NCBI GenBank assembly: GCA_020466095.1
Contig: CM035808.1
Coordinates: 2,116,190-2,180,189 of the forward strand
DNA: 64,000 bases
DNA from: Chlorops oryzae
Lineage: Eukaryota > Arthropoda > Insecta > Diptera > Chloropidae
Reading direction: 5' to 3'
Shown: piece by piece, positions 40,892 to 53,797 of the stretch
How the letters are laid out: each line of letters begins with the position of its first letter
Position numbering within the stretch: position 1 is the stretch's first letter
Notes under the pieces: model-generated
Told to the model about the DNA's origin: nothing
Databases searched by the model: none
What the model saw: only the letters and a program-made list of their open reading frames with translations
Translations under genes and position numbers: made by a program

Positions 40892-43800
40892 CTACTTAAC
40901 CTGGGGATACGTTGGCATTTTTGCAGTCTCAATCTTATCGATTGCTTTGAACGAAGGATACAATCCATTCTGGTTTGTGCGTCTATTTGTGCCTTTCGAA
41001 AAGCCATTCCAATGATTGCCCGCAATGCCCACTAGATCACCCGTCTTCATGTGCAGTTCGTCGCGCGATCGCGCCTTGTGATCTATCACAGCGATTTGAT
41101 TGTGCGGATTCTGACCGCCGTAATAGTAAATATCATCGAGCGACTTAAAATGATGCGCTGCATCGGGTTGAAGCGTTTGCATAATCTCATACGCCGTCCG
41201 GCATACCTGAGAACTGAACGTGCATACAACATAATCACAGAGCGATAGCATATGTATATCGAGTATAATGCCATTCAAGGCACTATCCGTGTAACGGGTG
41301 GACACTGCAGCTAAACGTGCAACATCGTCATCGCCAAGAACCTCATATTCGGGGAATTTCTTACGTGCCTCTTGAAGCACAAGCGCATCATCGGATGCAA
41401 TGAAAACACGTCGCTTAACCGTCGTTCCATTTATCTCTAACGTTTGGAAATAATCTTCAACGTATGTCATATACTCGGTGACGCTATGAAAGTCCGCTTC
41501 CGTGCCCAATTTATCTGTGCGCCGTACATGAACACTGAAAGAATATGAAAGGATATCCCTGAATAAAAAAAAAAAAAAAAAACCTCTTGTTTTCCTTCCC
41601 AACTGCTTACCCCACAATCGGCTTCATAAATCCCATTCGCTTGAGACCATCGTCTAAAAGCTTTTGCGTTCCCGGTTGCGGTTTGAGTAAATATTTTAAA
41701 AACTGTCCAATCCACCAAACGATTGGATCACCATGCAAACGCTTTAAACGTGGCGCCAAGTCTTCGGGTATCGCTAGCGGTAAATATGGTGGACGTGGAA
41801 CAATTGAATCAATTATAGCCAGCACTATGACCTGCACATCTGGCTTTGAATTCCAATTTCCCGCATGGGCGATATCAGCTTCAAGGCATGTCTCTGAAAC
41901 CGGTTGAAAGACTTCATCCCAACCGCCTTTGTGGTAGCGCCAGCCTTTCGATTTGATAATCATTGTGCGTTCGGTAGCATAAGCCACGATAAAACAATAA
42001 ATTAAATGATGCAATTGACAACCGTAACCACAACCCTAGGTTAAAATATATAAATTTTTTTTTTTTTTTTTTAAATTATGTAAATTTCATTTCGGATATT
42101 CATCGTGGCCATCTTACTTTGTTGAGTTTACAGACTAGCTTCCTGGCGGTCTTACAATCGGCTGGATTCTGAAGATAATGCAGTCGTCGCTGTACCAAAT
42201 CACTCAAATCTTTTGCTTCATGGTAACGCCATGCCTCGTAGCCGTCAAGACGTCTTAAATTTTCCATGTCACTCAAGAGCGAACGTTTATGTTCAGCACC
42301 CAATTGGAGCACCGAATCAATATTTATATCTAATTGAGGTGCATCCGCTTTAATGGCTTTGCGTATCTTGCCCAGCTCATTGCTTAAATAGTTCCAAGTC
42401 TCTGCAATGTTCGTCTGAATACGTCGCCGTTGCAGCTCATATTCAAGTGTCGGTTCATTCGACGGTGACCCGTACACAGCATTTCCAGCATCATTGTAAT
42501 GAAATTCTTGCTCCAGACCTGCCCCCGCCGCATCTAGAATATCGTTGTTCGCTGCATTTTGATCTACGTTGTATTCCAATTTTTCAATAAGTTTTTGTGC
42601 GGCTTCTTTGTCCACTTGGTTACTAAAATAATAGCACAATCATAAACTCAATTCCATACAAAGCATGCTTTCATATGCGGGGGACACAACAGCAATTGAT
42701 CTGAATCAGTATTGTGTACATTGCTCGGTGGCGTTCATCAATTTGTGTGTGCTCTTCGTACTGAACTATGTAAGTCTGGTTCTTAATTTTTTTAGATGTA
42801 CGAATGGTTGGTTGGCTGAATATCTTACGGAATTGGAGATGTGGCGTACGCAAACACAATATAACGATTCAGTTACCCTGAACATCTATCTGTTACAATT
42901 CGTAAATTATTATCATTCTTTTCAAAGGGAAATTCTTTGGACATCCGGAAAAATACATAAAAATATTTCATTTCCGTCAAGAAGAGGTGTGTGGGTCCTG
43001 TGTCTTCTCAATCATCATAATTAATTCAATAATCTTTTTGGTCAACTACAACGCTCGAATAGATTTGAGATCACAGAAATCGGGTTCAAAAATTAGTTTG
43101 ATCACAGAAATCGGGTTCAAAAATTAGATTTGATCACAGCAATTGCCGGCATTGTCTGATACATAAACCATGCTGGGCTTTCATTGAGTTTATTTGTTGA
43201 TATTTGTAGTGCATTGCCAGCGGGTGCTTAACTGAGCTCTGCATACAATTGGCCATTATTTTATGATCGGAAAGCAGACCTTTAACGCAACACTTGAAGA
43301 TGTATTGCTTTTGATTATTTTCGGATATAAGGTTGGTTGGTTGGTGCGGCAGCTTATAGCTCACGTAGGCTCACAGATAGGCCCTTTGTGGTACCATAGA
43401 GACACGACTATCCCCTTTCTACTTCCTATAGAAGCCAATTTGACTTCCTGATGAACCGCGCGATGTCTGAAATTTTGATTTCTGACAGTTCGGTGAGGCT
43501 GGTCAGAAAGGTGTGTCCCAGTAGAGACAGTCTTTTTGACGCTAAGGCCGGGCACTGACACAGGAGGTGGAGAATGGATTCCTCCTCCTCCTCCGAGCGA
43601 CAGCTCCGGCAAAAGTCATTGTATGGGGCTCCCAGCCTTGCGGCATGTCTGCCGAACAGGCAATGGCCGGTGAGAACTGATACCGTCTGATGGATGGGGT
43701 TGTTGCTGAGTTTCACCAGGTCCCTGGATCGTCTCTTATTCAGAGATGGCCAGGTTTGTCTAGTGATCCGCAGAAATCTTCTTCGACCCAAAGCTTATTT

Positions 43801-44873
43801 GCCAGGTCGAGATATTCTTCTTTTATGCGGAATTTCACTGTAGCCAGTGGGATTCCTATGTTAGAAAAGGAGGTCTCTGGAAGCGATGTGCCCATCTTAG
43901 CAAGTTCATCGGCCTTGCAGTTTCCTTCAATGTCCCTGTGCCCCGCTACCCAGAAAATGGATACCGCTGAATGTTTCGCTATCTCGTTGAGAGATTTCCG
44001 GCATTCTTGGACAAGTTTTGATGTGGACTCCAGTCCGCAATCAAAGGATTTGATAGCCGCCTGGTTGTCGGTGAAAATGTAAATATTCCTGCCAAATATC
44101 TCATTACACATGAGCCACCTGGCGGCGTGGTTAATGGCCATGACCTCCGCTTTCGGATAGAAAAAATGGTATCAAAGATTTCTGTTCAAACAGAGAGGGA
44201 TGAGAATTTATCGAACAAAGATTTCGGAACGTTTTCAAAGCCCAAAGTCCCCTTAATCTATTTTCTGATAATCAAGAGATCATAAATTATGAATAATATT
44301 AGAAACATCTCACAAATGTCCGTCCCGCATCGGTCATTTAGGCTTGCACCTTTGAAAAAAGTCGTGTCAAATGTGCAATTACCAGACCCACTGAATGCAT
44401 CATCATCATCAACGCCAGTACTTAACGCGTGTAAATTGCACTCATTGAACAAAGAAACGGAATTACGCCCCATTCACGCAAAAGATTACACGCGCATGAG
44501 ATGATTTGAATGCGAAATTATGCGGAACGATTTGACAAAACAACAGAGGCACAAAAATAAAAATAAAAAAAAAAAATAGTCATTTGTATAGTGGGATTAC
44601 ACAACGATTGGAGGGAATATTTTTATGTGTCAACACTCACTTAAGTAGCTCGTCCACCATTTGTTTAAGTTCCGCATTTCGTTGCTGAGTTCGCTCCAGT
44701 ATAACGAGCGCCTGGTTAATTCGCTTCGATGTTGCATCTGGTTCATTGTTCGGTTGCGTGCCGAGCTTCGAAACGAAAAGGTAAACGAGAAATGCCCAGG
44801 CGAAGGCAAATACAATTAAAATCCGTGCCCAGGAATTTGAATTCGAACCGAAAAGTTGACGTAGTAACGACAT
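40892..44873 (-). CDS. FucT6: Alpha-1,6-fucosyltransferase (FUT8 orthologue), spliced gene span
   Basis: Golgi enzyme that transfers fucose from GDP-fucose to the innermost GlcNAc of N-glycans (core fucosylation). Minus-strand exons read as 44873-44641, 42622-42118, 42035-41611 and 41534-40892. Phases agree and total 1806 nt (601 aa). Residues ~16-35 are a single hydrophobic signal anchor (ARILIVFAFAWAFLVYLFVS), followed by a coiled-coil-like stem. LNKGCGYGCQLHH spans the exon 2/3 join and GVHVRRTDKLGTEA spans the exon 3/4 join; the latter is the donor-binding motif of this family. The C-terminal ~60 residues (HMKTGDLVGIAGNHWNGFSKG...GLYPS) match the SH3-like domain typical of FUT8. A LINE fragment in the same orientation lies in intron 1. 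Read-through ORFs over introns are not real extensions. Confidence 0.95.
43335..44150 (-). pseudogene. LINE fragment: RNase H domain plus Cys/His tail, in FucT6 intron 1
   Basis: Minus-strand frames give IYIFTDNQAAIKSF, VSIFWVAGHRDIEGNCKADELAKMG (RNase H core with DNQAA, GH-x-GN and DELA), then after a frameshift near 43775 RSRDLVKLSNNP...LTGHCLFGRHAARLGAPYNDFCRSC...ESILHLLCQCPAL and a stop near 43426. I/LOA/R1-type C-terminus by family features. Truncated at its 5' end and inactive. Different subfamily from the copy at 14794-15520. Confidence 0.8.
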
Positions 44874-45847
44874 TTGTGCTTTTGGACGGACGAAAGCAAC
44901 GACGAATGCTTCGTTTCAACTCCTCGTTGCGGCATTTACTATTGCTGAATACATTTAAAAATGTATTTTGGAAAATTTTTGGGTGATGGCAATCAAAATA
45001 GACGTGTGGCTGCCGAATTATGTGTATTTAAATTCAGTAAATGCTGGAATATAAGAAAATACAAAATACACTGAATTCAATTTGATTTCTATGTAAATAG
45101 TATAAAAATTAAATGGCTTCAATTTTGAGACATTAAAATTTGTCTACAAATATTATTTTAAAATTGAAGCGACTGTTTTTTTTTTTTACACATTTTCAAT
45201 TATAATTCATAAGGCAATAACCTTTTGTCTGCAGTTGATCAAATAAATTAGGGAAAGAACCATTGCCTTCACCAGTTTATAGGCAAATAGAACCCCAAAA
45301 ATACACGAAAAAAAGACCGTCTTTTAAGAGACTAACAAAGCTTCGCTTAATTTCACGAATGAATAAACTTTTTTTTTTTTAAATAGGAACGTACTACTCT
45401 TGCCGTATGGCGCATTCATTGAATTCTCCGAGCGAGCTCCGAACCAAAACTGAAATTATTTTTAAGTGAGAAGAGTTGTTAAAAACTAATCAATTCTCCA
45501 TACATTCTCCGCCCACTTCGGCGGTTTTATTACAAAATTATACGATTTCAGAAGGCACATTTAGGTAATTTGTACACTTCTCCGGGACCGTTTAGATTTT
45601 TTTTTTCCTGAAAAACATCAATTTACTAATGAAAGTATTGCCTTTTTTAAGTTTTGAATACAATTTATTCCAGTACAGCTTTTGGCTATGAATTTTAAGC
45701 AAGACGATTTAAGCGTTAACAAACGTTAACACGTAATCACTTACCACTTAATTGTTGCCCAGCTCCACAGCGTTTCCCAGTAGTTAGCCCTAAAACTTGT
45801 TAGAAATAAACAACTTTGCCATTTACAGATGTTTTTCAATTTGACTT

Positions 45848-47188
45848 AAGCCCACAATCCAATATTGCGAGAGCCCGATGCGAGACGAGACGGACACAAA
45901 TTTCAATACATTCAATCGTATGGCTCAAGCTCCAATGTATCGCACTGCGCGACCTCGTAGCGAGAAAATTTTGAAAAATTGAATATTTCTCGTTGCGAGG
46001 CAATTTTGACAGGTTAATGATGTAGTTATTTTTTGAGTACTCGCTATTGGGTACTCGTTTTAACTAATAAAACAAAAACTGTTTGCTGTTCCGTGAAAAA
46101 GAGCTTTTAGAATATTTCGCGAGCTTTGGTTCATTTTGAAATTTTTTTGAAAATTTTGAATTAAAATTTCAACTCAAGTGAAAGCGTATAATTTTTATGA
46201 GTACTCGGTACTCGTTAGATTGGTACTTGGTTCAAATATTGCATTACTAGAAGCGATATTATACCCAGCAAAATCTGCTTCGAAATGTTACCAACACAAA
46301 TGCAAGTATTTTGATGTTCACTCACACATATGCGATTTCCAAGGTACAAGAGAGGGACAGTTGCTACATGTACACAAAATGTTTTCGAATAAAGTTCCTG
46401 ATGCCCATTTAGCTTTACCAAGAGACATTCCTGGAAAAATTTCGAGAAATTTGGAAAATTTACCAGAAACGTGATTTGCTGGGTGCTTTCTTCTGCGTGA
46501 CGTAAAACTCTCATTGAAGCCATTTACACTAGGGCAATTATGGCCGGCAATTTTTTCCAAATTCTCTTTTGGAGTTGCCTTCGCTTTTACACGTATAAAA
46601 AAGATTGCCGAGCAATTTTCATTTGTTTTTTTTTGTCTGTTTTTGAAGTTTGCCGCGTTCGCGCAGGGTTGATTTTTGGAATATATTAAAATAACATAAT
46701 TAAGTATCCCTGATTTAGGGTTGATTTTAAGATTAAAAAGATGCGTTCGGGCATATTCCGGCGATTTAATATAATATATGCACGGATTTTGTTGCATTAG
46801 CACAATTAGCTTTTCTATGCATTCGCGCGCGCCACTTCCCCGACATTTGAAACTTTAAATTTTATATTTCCCGAAAAATCTCAGTTGTTAACACCTCGAA
46901 AGTAGAAAGCAAATGAAGCAAACGTCAAAAACCAGCTCGCAGCCAACTTCACATTTGACAAAACGAAAGAGAGCAAAAACGGAATTGCCGAGTACGGGCA
47001 ATTCTGAAACGAGCAATTTTTCTCTACCCCCCCACCGCTCTGCGTCTCGCCAACAAACGAAAAAATTGCCGGCGATAATTGTCCTAGTGTAAAAGGCCTC
47101 ATTGGAGATTGAAATGCGCTCACGCAAAACATTTTCGTGACGTCGCGCACTGTCGCATCGGGCTCTCGCAATGTTGGATTTTGGGCTT
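45848..47188. mobile_element. ~1.34-kb TIR element with nested second inverted repeat
   Basis: GCCCACAATCCAATATTGCG... at the left and CGCAATGTTGGATTTTGGGC at the right are inverted over ~35 bp. Inside, ACACTAGGGCAATTATGGCC near 46529 is inverted near 47065-47100, giving a second, shorter pair. ORFs inside are short and unrecognised. Confidence 0.6.
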
Positions 47189-49320
47189 TACGCCAGAATC
47201 AAGCACAATCGGCAGTGCGGTATAAATTGTTTTGGCTCCCAATGATTACTAATTTAAAAAGTGGTTACAGTGATTTGCAATTTGAGACGTTTGGAACAAA
47301 CTCCTGAAAGTCAAACTGAAAAATAATTGAAATTTATCTCCTCGACCTACAAATTTTGTATTGAATTTCAATTGAATGTGGCTTGATATTAAAATTTAAT
47401 TTATAATTTGTGTGCCTTTTTTTATTTATTTGACTTGAATAATGGAAAAAAAATATAGACCCTCGTTTTGTTCAATCAAAAGTATAAAAAATGTATTTAC
47501 TTTTAGTTTTAGGTCATAGGTGACAGTCAATTTTAATAGTGATCATAGCTGATCCGAAAATTAGATTACTCTGAGAGGCAAGTCTTTTCTAGAACATACT
47601 TCCTCATATGAGAAATTTTTAACTTGGATAATGTCCAAAGAAAGCTGGGAACGGTAGAGTAAGAATAGGACAGAAAACGTTCATTCATATAATAAGTTTA
47701 ATTATATTTTTTATCGAATATTTTCCCCACTTTTTACTTCAAATAAAAGCAATTTTTTTTTTATTTTTGTAATAAAATTATATTATGTGGTATATATATG
47801 TATATATATATATATATTTATCGTTATTTTGTATCTTTTCAGAAAGTAGTATACTTTAGGCGTCTAATTAAAAATAACTGCTCTTTTAAAAATCTGTTTT
47901 ATTTGCAAATAACTTATTTCTTATTAAATGGGGATGTTTCTTAAGTGAAAATCTAATTATGTGAGTGAGTGTGTAGAGTAAGTAAGTAAATTTACGAGTA
48001 AAATGGTTTTGGTGTTTTTTTTTTTTTTTTTTTTTATATAATTTACAATAAACATATCGAAAATTTTCAAGTAGGAGCGGAAGAGCGATAAGTTGAAGTG
48101 AAATGATTTGCGTAAATGTATATAAAAAAATTGCAGTTTTAAAATTGAGGTTAAGAATTAAACACACAAACTACAAAAATATTTTATGGGGCAAACGGCT
48201 GTTGTAATTGTTAATTATAACGTTGAATTAAATTATAAGATTATAAATTATTTGAAAATTTAAATCAATGATATAATAATAATAATAATAAAATTACTGA
48301 ATGTTTTTTTTTTTAACTTACTAAAATTACGAAATAATTCATTAAAAATAAACAATGAGAAACCGATAAACCGTTGATTTTCTGTTAAACCAAAATACAA
48401 TACGATGATGCGTTCGATAATTGAGAAAACATTTTCTATGAATTTTTTTCTTTTTGTTGAGAGGAATTTTAACACATTTACGGTATATCTTGAAAAAGAA
48501 TATATGTATATAAATAAAAAATTTAATGAGCGAACAGAATGCTCACCCATTTACGATTGGACCTAAAATTCGTTTTGTGATGTGCATGTATTTGCATTAT
48601 AATAAATTTCCAACTTATGATTGGTATTATTTGGCAGTTTAAAGCGTTCATTCAATCTTTGTTGCTTGATGGTTTATTAATTAAGTTGCTTTTATCGAAT
48701 ACAAACAAAAATACATATATCAAATTAAAGAGTCACTTTTAAAAATGGAAAAGTCGACGCAGTAAAGTGTAAAAGCAATCAATTTTGTTGCAAAACGCGG
48801 TAAATAATCACTTCCGTTTTGCAAATATGGTTTTCGTTACACTTTTCATGAAGTTCCTTAGTTTTAATATTTGATTTCATTTTTGAACATCACTTAAATA
48901 TTGCTTTGTAAAATGTACTTTTAACTACGAGAAATAGCAACACTGCAAAACTGGTATCAAAAATAATGGATGGCAAATTTCCTAATTGTTCACACACACA
49001 CAATATCATGACATTTCTTGACTTTAGTACCCGACAAGAGAGAATAATTTCTCTACCTGATGCATTTCTCTCCAACTTGGTCAAGAATTGCCAAAGAAAA
49101 ATTACTGTCACAGTTAAGTTTTATCATTAAAAAATTATGTCACATAAATGAATGAACTGAATTAGGGTTTCCGATTTTCGAAATTTTTTTTTTATGATTT
49201 GATTTAAAAAATGATTTTCGCTTTTATTCTATTCTCTGATTTCGAAAGTCGTCGTCGTCACATTTAGAATTTCTTCCGATGCGGATAATAACACGGCAGT
49301 CAAAAATTAGATTAGATTGA
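47189..49320. other. AT-rich intergenic stretch
   Basis: Contains a (TA)n run near 47790-47820, poly(T) at 48017-48034 and an (AAT)n run at 48274-48290. No gene recognised; 3' UTR of the 51-kb gene could reach into the region beyond. Confidence 0.5.
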
Positions 49321-49324
49321 TTTA

Positions 49325-49635
49325 GGCCTGATATTACAGTGCATACTTAAGGTCTCCTTAGCACTTAAGTAAAGCTTAAGTCTGTAAAGCATTTTACAGT
49401 ACAAATTTTAAGTGCTCCTTAAATAAGTTTTCAAATTATTTTATGAAGGAATTTCACTAATTTTAGGAATTTTAAAAAATGTATAAACAAAAAATATAGG
49501 TTTTTTCAAATGTTGCCTGCCGAAAACAATTTTCGTGAGTTTTGGATAAAAATTGACTGTTAAACCGCTTGACACTTAAGGTGTTCTTAAGTCTTCAAGC
49601 TTCCTTAACTTAAGTATACACTGTAATATTGGGCC
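49325..49635. mobile_element. 311-bp TTA-flanked MITE (Harbinger-like)
   Basis: GGCCTGATATTACAGTGCAT and ATACACTGTAATATTGGGCC inverted ends, TTA at 49322-49324 and 49636-49638. AAGTGCTCCTTAA-type motifs repeat internally in both orientations. Confidence 0.8.
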
Positions 49636-49793
49636 TTAGTGTTTAAATCCAATCATCTCTTCCCTAATATTAATGAATTAATAAAAATTTTGTAGGGTGC
49701 TTATGTATATAAAAATAGCACGTTTATGCAAAGGAAATCACATGAAAACCTCTAAATTGAAAACCTGACAATCTACATTCGTTTACATATTAT

Positions 49794-49926
49794 GGGTCCT
49801 CATGCAACACATTTACACCGTGTAAACTGAGTGAAGCAAGTAAAACTGTCAAAATTGCATACAAAATTTGACAGTTTTACGAACTTCACTCAGCTTACAC
49901 GGTGTAAATGCGTTGCATGAGGACCC
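49794..49926. mobile_element. 133-bp hairpin MITE
   Basis: GGGTCCTCATGCAACACATT and its inverse form arms of about 58 bp around AACTGTCAAAATT; TTA-type flanks. Ends and core resemble the units at 60957-61345. Confidence 0.85.
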
Positions 49927-51128
49927 TTATTATGAATGATTAGAGAATATGGAAGATACCAACAGATGCTTGTGTTGCTATATTATCATGTTCAACGATT
50001 GTATTGAAAAATGTTTTTAAACAAAAAATTGAAAAACAAAAATCTTTCAGGCGCTTGGTATTGTATAAATTGATTTGTTGGTGTTCCTATGTTTTTTTTT
50101 TTTTTTTAATTTGTTTACAATCATATTTACTTTACTACATATTTCCGGAAGTTAAATAGCATTTTGTGTTTTATAAAATGGCAATTCGCTCTCTGAGGTT
50201 TTAATGTTTCGTTATTCGTTTCGTTATACCTTATTAATACAAAAAAAATTTATTTATCCGTTATTTTGTAGTGCTTTTTTGTTGGTATATACGGTGTAAA
50301 AATATTATAGCGATTCTCTTAGTTTTGGGTCTTTTTTCTTTTGTTTCTTTCTTTCTGTTGAGTTTCTCATTTTTATACATCTGCATACTAATCTTATAAT
50401 TCTCATTTGATCGATCATTTAGAGTATATGATGATCTTTAGATATAAATCATTTATCCTAATTAATTGTAATCAAATTTTTTCAACATCTTCAATAAGGA
50501 TAACAGTTCAGTCCGTCGACCTGCTGTAAACCCCACATTGAAATAAAATGTATATCCGGCTTTATATGTCTTATTTTCACAAGCAATAGCTTGAATCGTT
50601 AATTCTTACATTCCCGTATATAATTCGTAGAAAGAATAAAAAAAAAAAAAGAACATCGATTTGCGGTCAGCATTTGTTGAAAATCTTCTCTCAAATTCTA
50701 AATGTTAATGTATGTGTATATATCTTAGTTCTTTCTAACTTAATAAATAAAGTTGAATGTATCGTTTTTGTGTATGTGTTTAATGTTGCTTTACTTCACC
50801 TACTTTACGCTACGTATATTAAAATTAAATGTTTAACTTCTTGTTGTTTTTTTTTTTGCCTTTTTTTCATAGTACTTTTCACGTTACTGCTTGCTCCGCT
50901 CCTTTTCTTCAGATTCAGAATTCTTAGTTTCTTGCGCTGCTGCTGCTGTGTGTGTGTGTGTATCGATCATGTCTTTTCGGCGCCGACGGGATTTAAGACT
51001 TTATGGATTAAGTTTTTTTGTTTTCGTCTACTCTCTTTTTCCGCTCTTTGCTTTTTAGTTTACTTTATTATACCATATACTATACTGACCCACTGACCGT
51101 TGTCGAAATCCAAAATCGTTTCGTTCTT

Positions 51129-53017
51129 TTAGTCATTTCGTACCTTTTTGAAATCTGGTTCTTCCTCCTCCTCTTCGGCAGTGCTGCTGCTGTTGCATTG
51201 CAACATGCTCCGCTTTTGTGCTGCATTGCAAAGCGTTGTTTTCTCGTTCTCGCTAACGATGGCTGTCGCAGACGACTTTAGAGCAACACATTTTCCACTA
51301 ACGCTGTTACTGTTACTTTCGTCGTATTCATCATAGCCTTCGCTTGCCTCATTTGCCGATGAACGCAGGCAGCTGCTGTTGTCACCATCGAGACTGTCGT
51401 TGACAATGCCTCCAACAACTAATAAGGTACCATTGCCGTTTCCGTGACCCACAGCCTCTGTTGAAGTTATTAATTTACTGCTGCTAGTGTCGCCGTTGCT
51501 GTTGCTATTACTGTTGCTGCAACTGTCTCTGTTGGCAGCAGATGTCATCGCATTATCTGCGTCCTTAACATCTCGATTAGCAGCTGAGACTGATGCTGAT
51601 GCCGATGCCGATGATGATGCGGCGGCGGCAATGTTGTTATTATTGGATTTTAAAGGTGCTTCTATGTTGCTTTCGGAATCTGATGCTAATGGTGTATTTG
51701 TACCAGCTTCGCCGTCATCAGTTGAGGTTGTTGCCGTTGTCTGTGTTGTATTCTCTTCGTCAATGATGTTGGCATTTGCAACATCTTCTTGTGATGTAGA
51801 ATCGTTCGATACAAAATTCGAGTCGCCATCTTGTAAGACACCAGAGGATACATTATTAACCAAAATTGTTGGTATTGGATTAGTGTTTTCATTATCGGTC
51901 GTCTCTGATTCAGTAGCCGTATTAGTTTCGCCTCCTCTTGCTGCAAATTAAAACATAAAAATCCAATTTTTTTTTAGATTTTTTATCTTTAAATTAAAAG
52001 AAGAAACCATCAACCATTCCAACATGATGATGACTCGCCGCTATAAATTCGTAAGCTTACCCGCAGCCATACTCTCGTTAGTATCGTCACCATCATTAGT
52101 ATCTTCTCCGACAGCATTCATAACTTTTTCTGTAGCATCATCAGCATCCATACTGTCACCAGCAACGGATACCATAGTCTTCATACCACTGCCATTGGCA
52201 GCGACAGTTTTCGATCCACCAGAAGGCATTTGATCCAATAATTCGGGATTTAAGTCGTTAGCAACATAGTGTGCCCACAAAGCCAATTCGACACGATGTG
52301 GCGACCATGTTGGTCCACCACCACCACCACCACCACCCGCTTCAGCATTCAGGCGCTCCACTGTCGACTGAATGTGCTGCACAAAATTGAGGTACTCTTT
52401 GGTAGTATAATCAATGCCTTCGATCTCCGGTATAGCCATCAAGCATTCATCAGCCATAAATGGAGCGGAATCTGGGGCAGCAGCAGCCAACAAGGCCGAT
52501 GCCATCGTAGTGCCCACGCCCTTCAAATTCGAAAGCGCCGTAATCGCCTGCAAACATGAAAAACAAACGTCATTTTTTTCGGCCTTTTATAATAAGAAAA
52601 ACGGAATGGAATTTTTCCTGCACGTAGACAGGTGACTTAGGAACAAAATTCATAAAAAAAACTCGCCTGCTCGAGATTCGGCAGCTTCCGGAAAGCTTTC
52701 TTCGTCTCCTGCATAACGGCACGCGGCGTATTGACCTTCACCAAATACGACAGCTGCGGATAGAACTTGCCACGCGACTGCTTCCATTTCATCGTCTGCA
52801 CCAACTCGTCGTATATCATATGCGCGTCTTTCCCCCTAGCTTTGATCAGCTTCGGTAACTCATTCTGATACCATTCGTCGAGCCGAATCAATTCCTGCGG
52901 CTTTTTGCAACGCTTTTCGGCTTTCAATTTGAGTGCTTGCGGATACAGCTTGAAGCAGTATTCGAATTGCTCCGTTGTGCCATTTTCAAAAAAGGATGCA
53001 GTGTCCTTGTTGGTCAT
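51129..53017 (-). CDS. Conserved protein of unknown name, three exons, HhH-like motif and Ser/Asn/Glu-rich tail
   Basis: Minus-strand exons 53017-52667, 52547-52061 and 51940-51129 join in phase for 549 aa. The N-terminal 117 residues (MTNKDTASFFENGTTEQFEYC...) are compact and charged and continue through the splice into PNLEQAITALSNLKGVGTTMASALLAAAAPDSAPFM, where LKGVGTTMAS looks like a helix-hairpin-helix turn. Then come a Gly run, an acidic and Ser/Asn-rich low-complexity tail, seven Glu residues and a basic end (DFKKVRND). I recognise it as a conserved animal protein but cannot name it; a nucleic-acid role is only suggested by the HhH-like turn. The first intron has a GC donor (CAG|GCGAGT). 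A GTACGA near 51140 could be a further donor, so the very C-terminus is uncertain. Start chosen at 53017 as the first ATG of the long exon. Confidence 0.85.
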
Positions 53018-53797
53018 TTTGCAGCTGCTACACTAAAGCGAAGTCACGACAAATGGCTGCTCGTGTCGGTGCAAACGTATGTGTGCACTGGTGTTGGTGT
53101 TGGCTAGCAGTCTTGCAGCTGTGTGTCGCTTGCGTGTGTAGGTTGAGGTTGGTAAAAGCAATGCGCGTTCTTTGCCAAAGAGATTTCAATGTTGGGTGAT
53201 TGAATTTTGACGAATTTCGATTCGGAGAGTTTCCTCGATTTCCTTGTAACACTTTCCAACAATATCCGAACTCACAGACAAAGCTATTTTTTTTTTTTTA
53301 AATCGTTTGCGTCAACAACGAGTCGTTGGCTGCTCGTGTCGGTGTGTGCTGGTATAGTATGCGTAAACTCGTTTTTTTAGAAGCAGTGCTGTCAGCTTGT
53401 TGAAAGGCATTTCCCTCGGGGATTTTATGGTAAGTTGAAGTAGTAGCCAAACCATCTTGAAAACTGGCTATAAGTAGCCAGACTATTTGGCAAGATGGCT
53501 ATTAGTAGCCAAGTATTTTGGCAAGATGGCTCTTTGGAGGTGGTCTTTGATAAATCTAAGCGAAGTCGCTAACCTTTTCCCAGTATATAAAGAGTATTCC
53601 CACAAAGACTCAAACCTAATTTGCGAATCTCGGTATCCCGGTATATCGATATATCAATGTTTGAGCTACAAATTTATATGTATATATATATATTGTGAAG
53701 ATATCAACGAGTACAAAAACATCGATGTTCAAACGACATCCCTAATGACAGTTCGCGTTTAGGTCGTTATATATGTTTAGGTCTTATTAAAAGAAAA
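53018..53797. promoter_or_regulatory. Divergent upstream region between the 53-kb gene and Naa20
   Basis: 780 bp separate two start codons on opposite strands, so both promoters must lie here or in unseen UTR introns. It contains loosely repeated AGTAGCCA / TTGGCAAGATGGCT blocks at about 53440-53540. No TATA box can be assigned with confidence. Confidence 0.5.

Noticed and set aside
41587..41907. 106-aa plus-strand ORF in FucT6
   Set aside because: Antisense shadow of a conserved FucT6 exon.
46178..47171. Overlapping ORFs of 80-160 aa
   Set aside because: Inside an inverted-end element, on both strands, without family features or splice support.
50674..51096. 140-aa hydrophobic plus-strand ORF
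   Set aside because: T-rich sequence read as Phe/Leu/Val; it lies opposite the likely 3' UTR of the 51-kb gene and has no recognised domain.
51148..51951. Plus-strand ORFs opposite the 51-kb gene
   Set aside because: Antisense shadows of Ser/Asn/Glu repeat codons (long Leu/Ser runs).
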